From positions 1-7,737 of the forward strand of contig JAESUN010000266.1 of assembly GCA_016763045.1 (NCBI GenBank): 7,737 nt of DNA, read 5' to 3'. The notes beneath the pieces were generated by a model that saw only the letters and a list, made by a program, of their open reading frames with translations, was not told where the DNA came from and ran no database searches. Position numbers and translations under genes: made by a program. Of the stretch, positions 6,503 to 7,737 are shown piece after piece (position 1 is the stretch's first letter; each line of letters starts with the position of its first letter). This DNA comes from Opitutaceae bacterium (GTDB lineage: Bacteria; Verrucomicrobiota; Verrucomicrobiia; Opitutales; Opitutaceae).

Positions 6503-7737
6503 ATGGCAAAAGATTGGCTAGAAGGCATCAAGGATGAATACGATGTCGTTGTAGTTGGAAGTGGTTTGGCTGGATTGACCGGGGCAAACTGCTTGGCCAA
6601 GTGCGGACACTCGGTTCTGCTACTTGAGCATCACTATCAATTTGGCGGTCTCGCCACCTGGTTTAAACGCAAAGGAGGGCATATTTTCGACATTTCCCTG
6701 CACGGGTTTCCCATCGGGATGATCAAGTCCTGCCGGAAATACTGGACCCAGGAAATCGCCGATTCGATCGTTCAGCTCAAAAACATTCGTTTTGTTAATC
6801 CTCAGTTCAATGTCTGGACACCTTTTGACCGGGTCGATTTCACCCGAATGCTGAAGGAAGAGTTCAAAGTCGCTCCGGAAACCGTCGATAATTTCTTCTC
6901 TCATCTCCGGTCGATGAATTTTTACGACAACGATACCCGCACGACAGGAGAGATGTTCGAGGAATTCTTTCCAGGTAGGGATGATGTCAAACGCCTCCTC
7001 ATGGAGCCGATCGCCTATGCCAATGGTTCGACCTCAGAAGAACCCGCCATCACCTACGGAATCGTTTTTTCCAACTTCATGAGCAAGGGAGTTTTCACCT
7101 TCAGAGGTGGGACAGACGTTCTCATAAAGAAAATGACCGCGGAGCTGCAAAGCAACGGAGCTGAATTACGAAAATGCGCTTTGGTCGAAAAAGTTCTAAC
7201 CGAAGAAGTCGACGGTGTTCGCCAGGTGACTGGAGTCGTGGCCAACGGCCGGACCATCCGCGCCAAGACCGTTCTTTCAAACTCCAGCCTCAAAAGCACT
7301 ATCCTCAACATGGTGGGCAAGGAACAGTTTGCACCTGCCTACGTAAAGGAAGTTGAGGCTGTTCGCCAGAATACCAGCTCATGCCAGGTTTATATAGGAC
7401 TCAAAAAAGGCGAGACCTTCGAAAATATCGGAGACCTCATCTTTACCTCTGATTCCGAAATTTTCTCCAGTGATGAACTCGTCGATCTTCATACCAAAAG
7501 CCGGACCTTCTCCATCTACTATCCGGAAACCCGTCCAGGCACTGGACGCCACACCATCGTCTGTTCCCTCAACGGACGCTACGATGACTGGAACGATCTA
7601 TCCGACGAAGATTACGACAAAGAAAAAGAACGTATCATCGAGGAAAGCCTCGTTTCTCTGGAGAAATTCATTCCAGATATTCGACAGAAAGTGGATCACC
7701 TCGAAGCCGCCACACCTCGAACCATTGAAAGCTATAC
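6503..7737 (+). CDS. Second CrtISO/RetSat-type FAD oxidoreductase, truncated by the window end
   Basis: The first 411 residues of a second flavoprotein in the CrtISO/RetSat (phytoene desaturase-like) superfamily; the frame is still open at the edge. The N-terminal FAD fold has [14 protein letters not shown] (15-28), [12 protein letters not shown] (39-50) with Glu42 as the ribose-binding acid, and FDISLHGF (62-69). The HY-x2-GG and D-x2-LH pattern is that of CrtISO and retinol saturase proteins rather than CrtI desaturases. It ends at TPRTIESY, which aligns with TPRTIHKF of the oxidoreductase at 3371-4795, so about 50-70 residues including the C-terminal FAD motif are missing. Middle regions of the two proteins differ greatly, so they are distant paralogues rather than a recent duplication. 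The ATG at 6503 has no Shine-Dalgarno site. A polyene or unsaturated acyl substrate is likely by family and context, but not shown. Confidence 0.86.
   Translation, partial: MAKDWLEGIKDEYDVVVVGSGLAGLTGANCLAKCGHSVLLLEHHYQFGGLATWFKRKGGHIFDISLHGFPIGMIKSCRKYWTQEIADSIVQLKNIRFVNPQFNVWTPFDRVDFTRMLKEEFKVAPETVDNFFSHLRSMNFYDNDTRTTGEMFEEFFPGRDDVKRLLMEPIAYANGSTSEEPAITYGIVFSNFMSKGVFTFRGGTDVLIKKMTAELQSNGAELRKCALVEKVLTEEVDGVRQVTGVVANGRTIRAKTVLSNSSLKSTILNMVGKEQFAPAYVKEVEAVRQNTSSCQVYIGLKKGETFENIGDLIFTSDSEIFSSDELVDLHTKSRTFSIYYPETRPGTGRHTIVCSLNGRYDDWNDLSDEDYDKEKERIIEESLVSLEKFIPDIRQKVDHLEAATPRTIESY

Overview
The window carries seven protein-coding genes of an ordinary bacterial chromosome with balanced base composition. 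I see no RNA genes, insertion sequences, CRISPR arrays or phage genes. Almost none of the genes has a recognisable Shine-Dalgarno sequence. An exported rhodanese and a periplasmic HtrA protease imply a cell envelope with a periplasm. My best guess is a member of the Planctomycetota-Verrucomicrobiota-Chlamydiota group, perhaps an Opitutae-like verrucomicrobium. That guess rests on gene content and the lack of Shine-Dalgarno sites, and it is weak.

Layout. At the left (119-526, +) is a small exported rhodanese-domain protein followed by two tandem intrinsic terminators. Converging on it is galE (599-1588, -), UDP-glucose 4-epimerase. Divergent from galE is a two-gene operon: a FabF-like beta-ketoacyl-ACP synthase (1684-2919, +) and a dedicated acyl carrier protein (2936-3190, +), closed by a strong terminator. 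Next comes a CrtISO/RetSat-type FAD oxidoreductase (3371-4795, +). It converges on a two-PDZ HtrA/DegP-type serine protease (4834-6315, -). On the far side of htrA, and divergent from it, a second and clearly different oxidoreductase of the same superfamily (6503 to the window end, +) runs off the edge.

How the genes may work together. A complete Cys-His-His condensing enzyme, its own carrier protein and two polyene-type FAD oxidoreductases in about 6 kb look like part of a specialised acyl or polyene pathway rather than housekeeping fatty acid synthesis. Similar sets (FabF-like synthase, ACP, phytoene-desaturase-like enzymes) have been proposed for ladderane lipids in anammox bacteria, and KAS/ACP sets make aryl polyenes elsewhere. 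The product here cannot be read from the sequence. The htrA gene between the two oxidoreductases may be an unrelated neighbour or a partner in envelope stress. The 187-bp htrA/oxidoreductase spacer contains the only strong Shine-Dalgarno sequence I found. It precedes an 18-codon reading frame just upstream of htrA, a candidate leader peptide.
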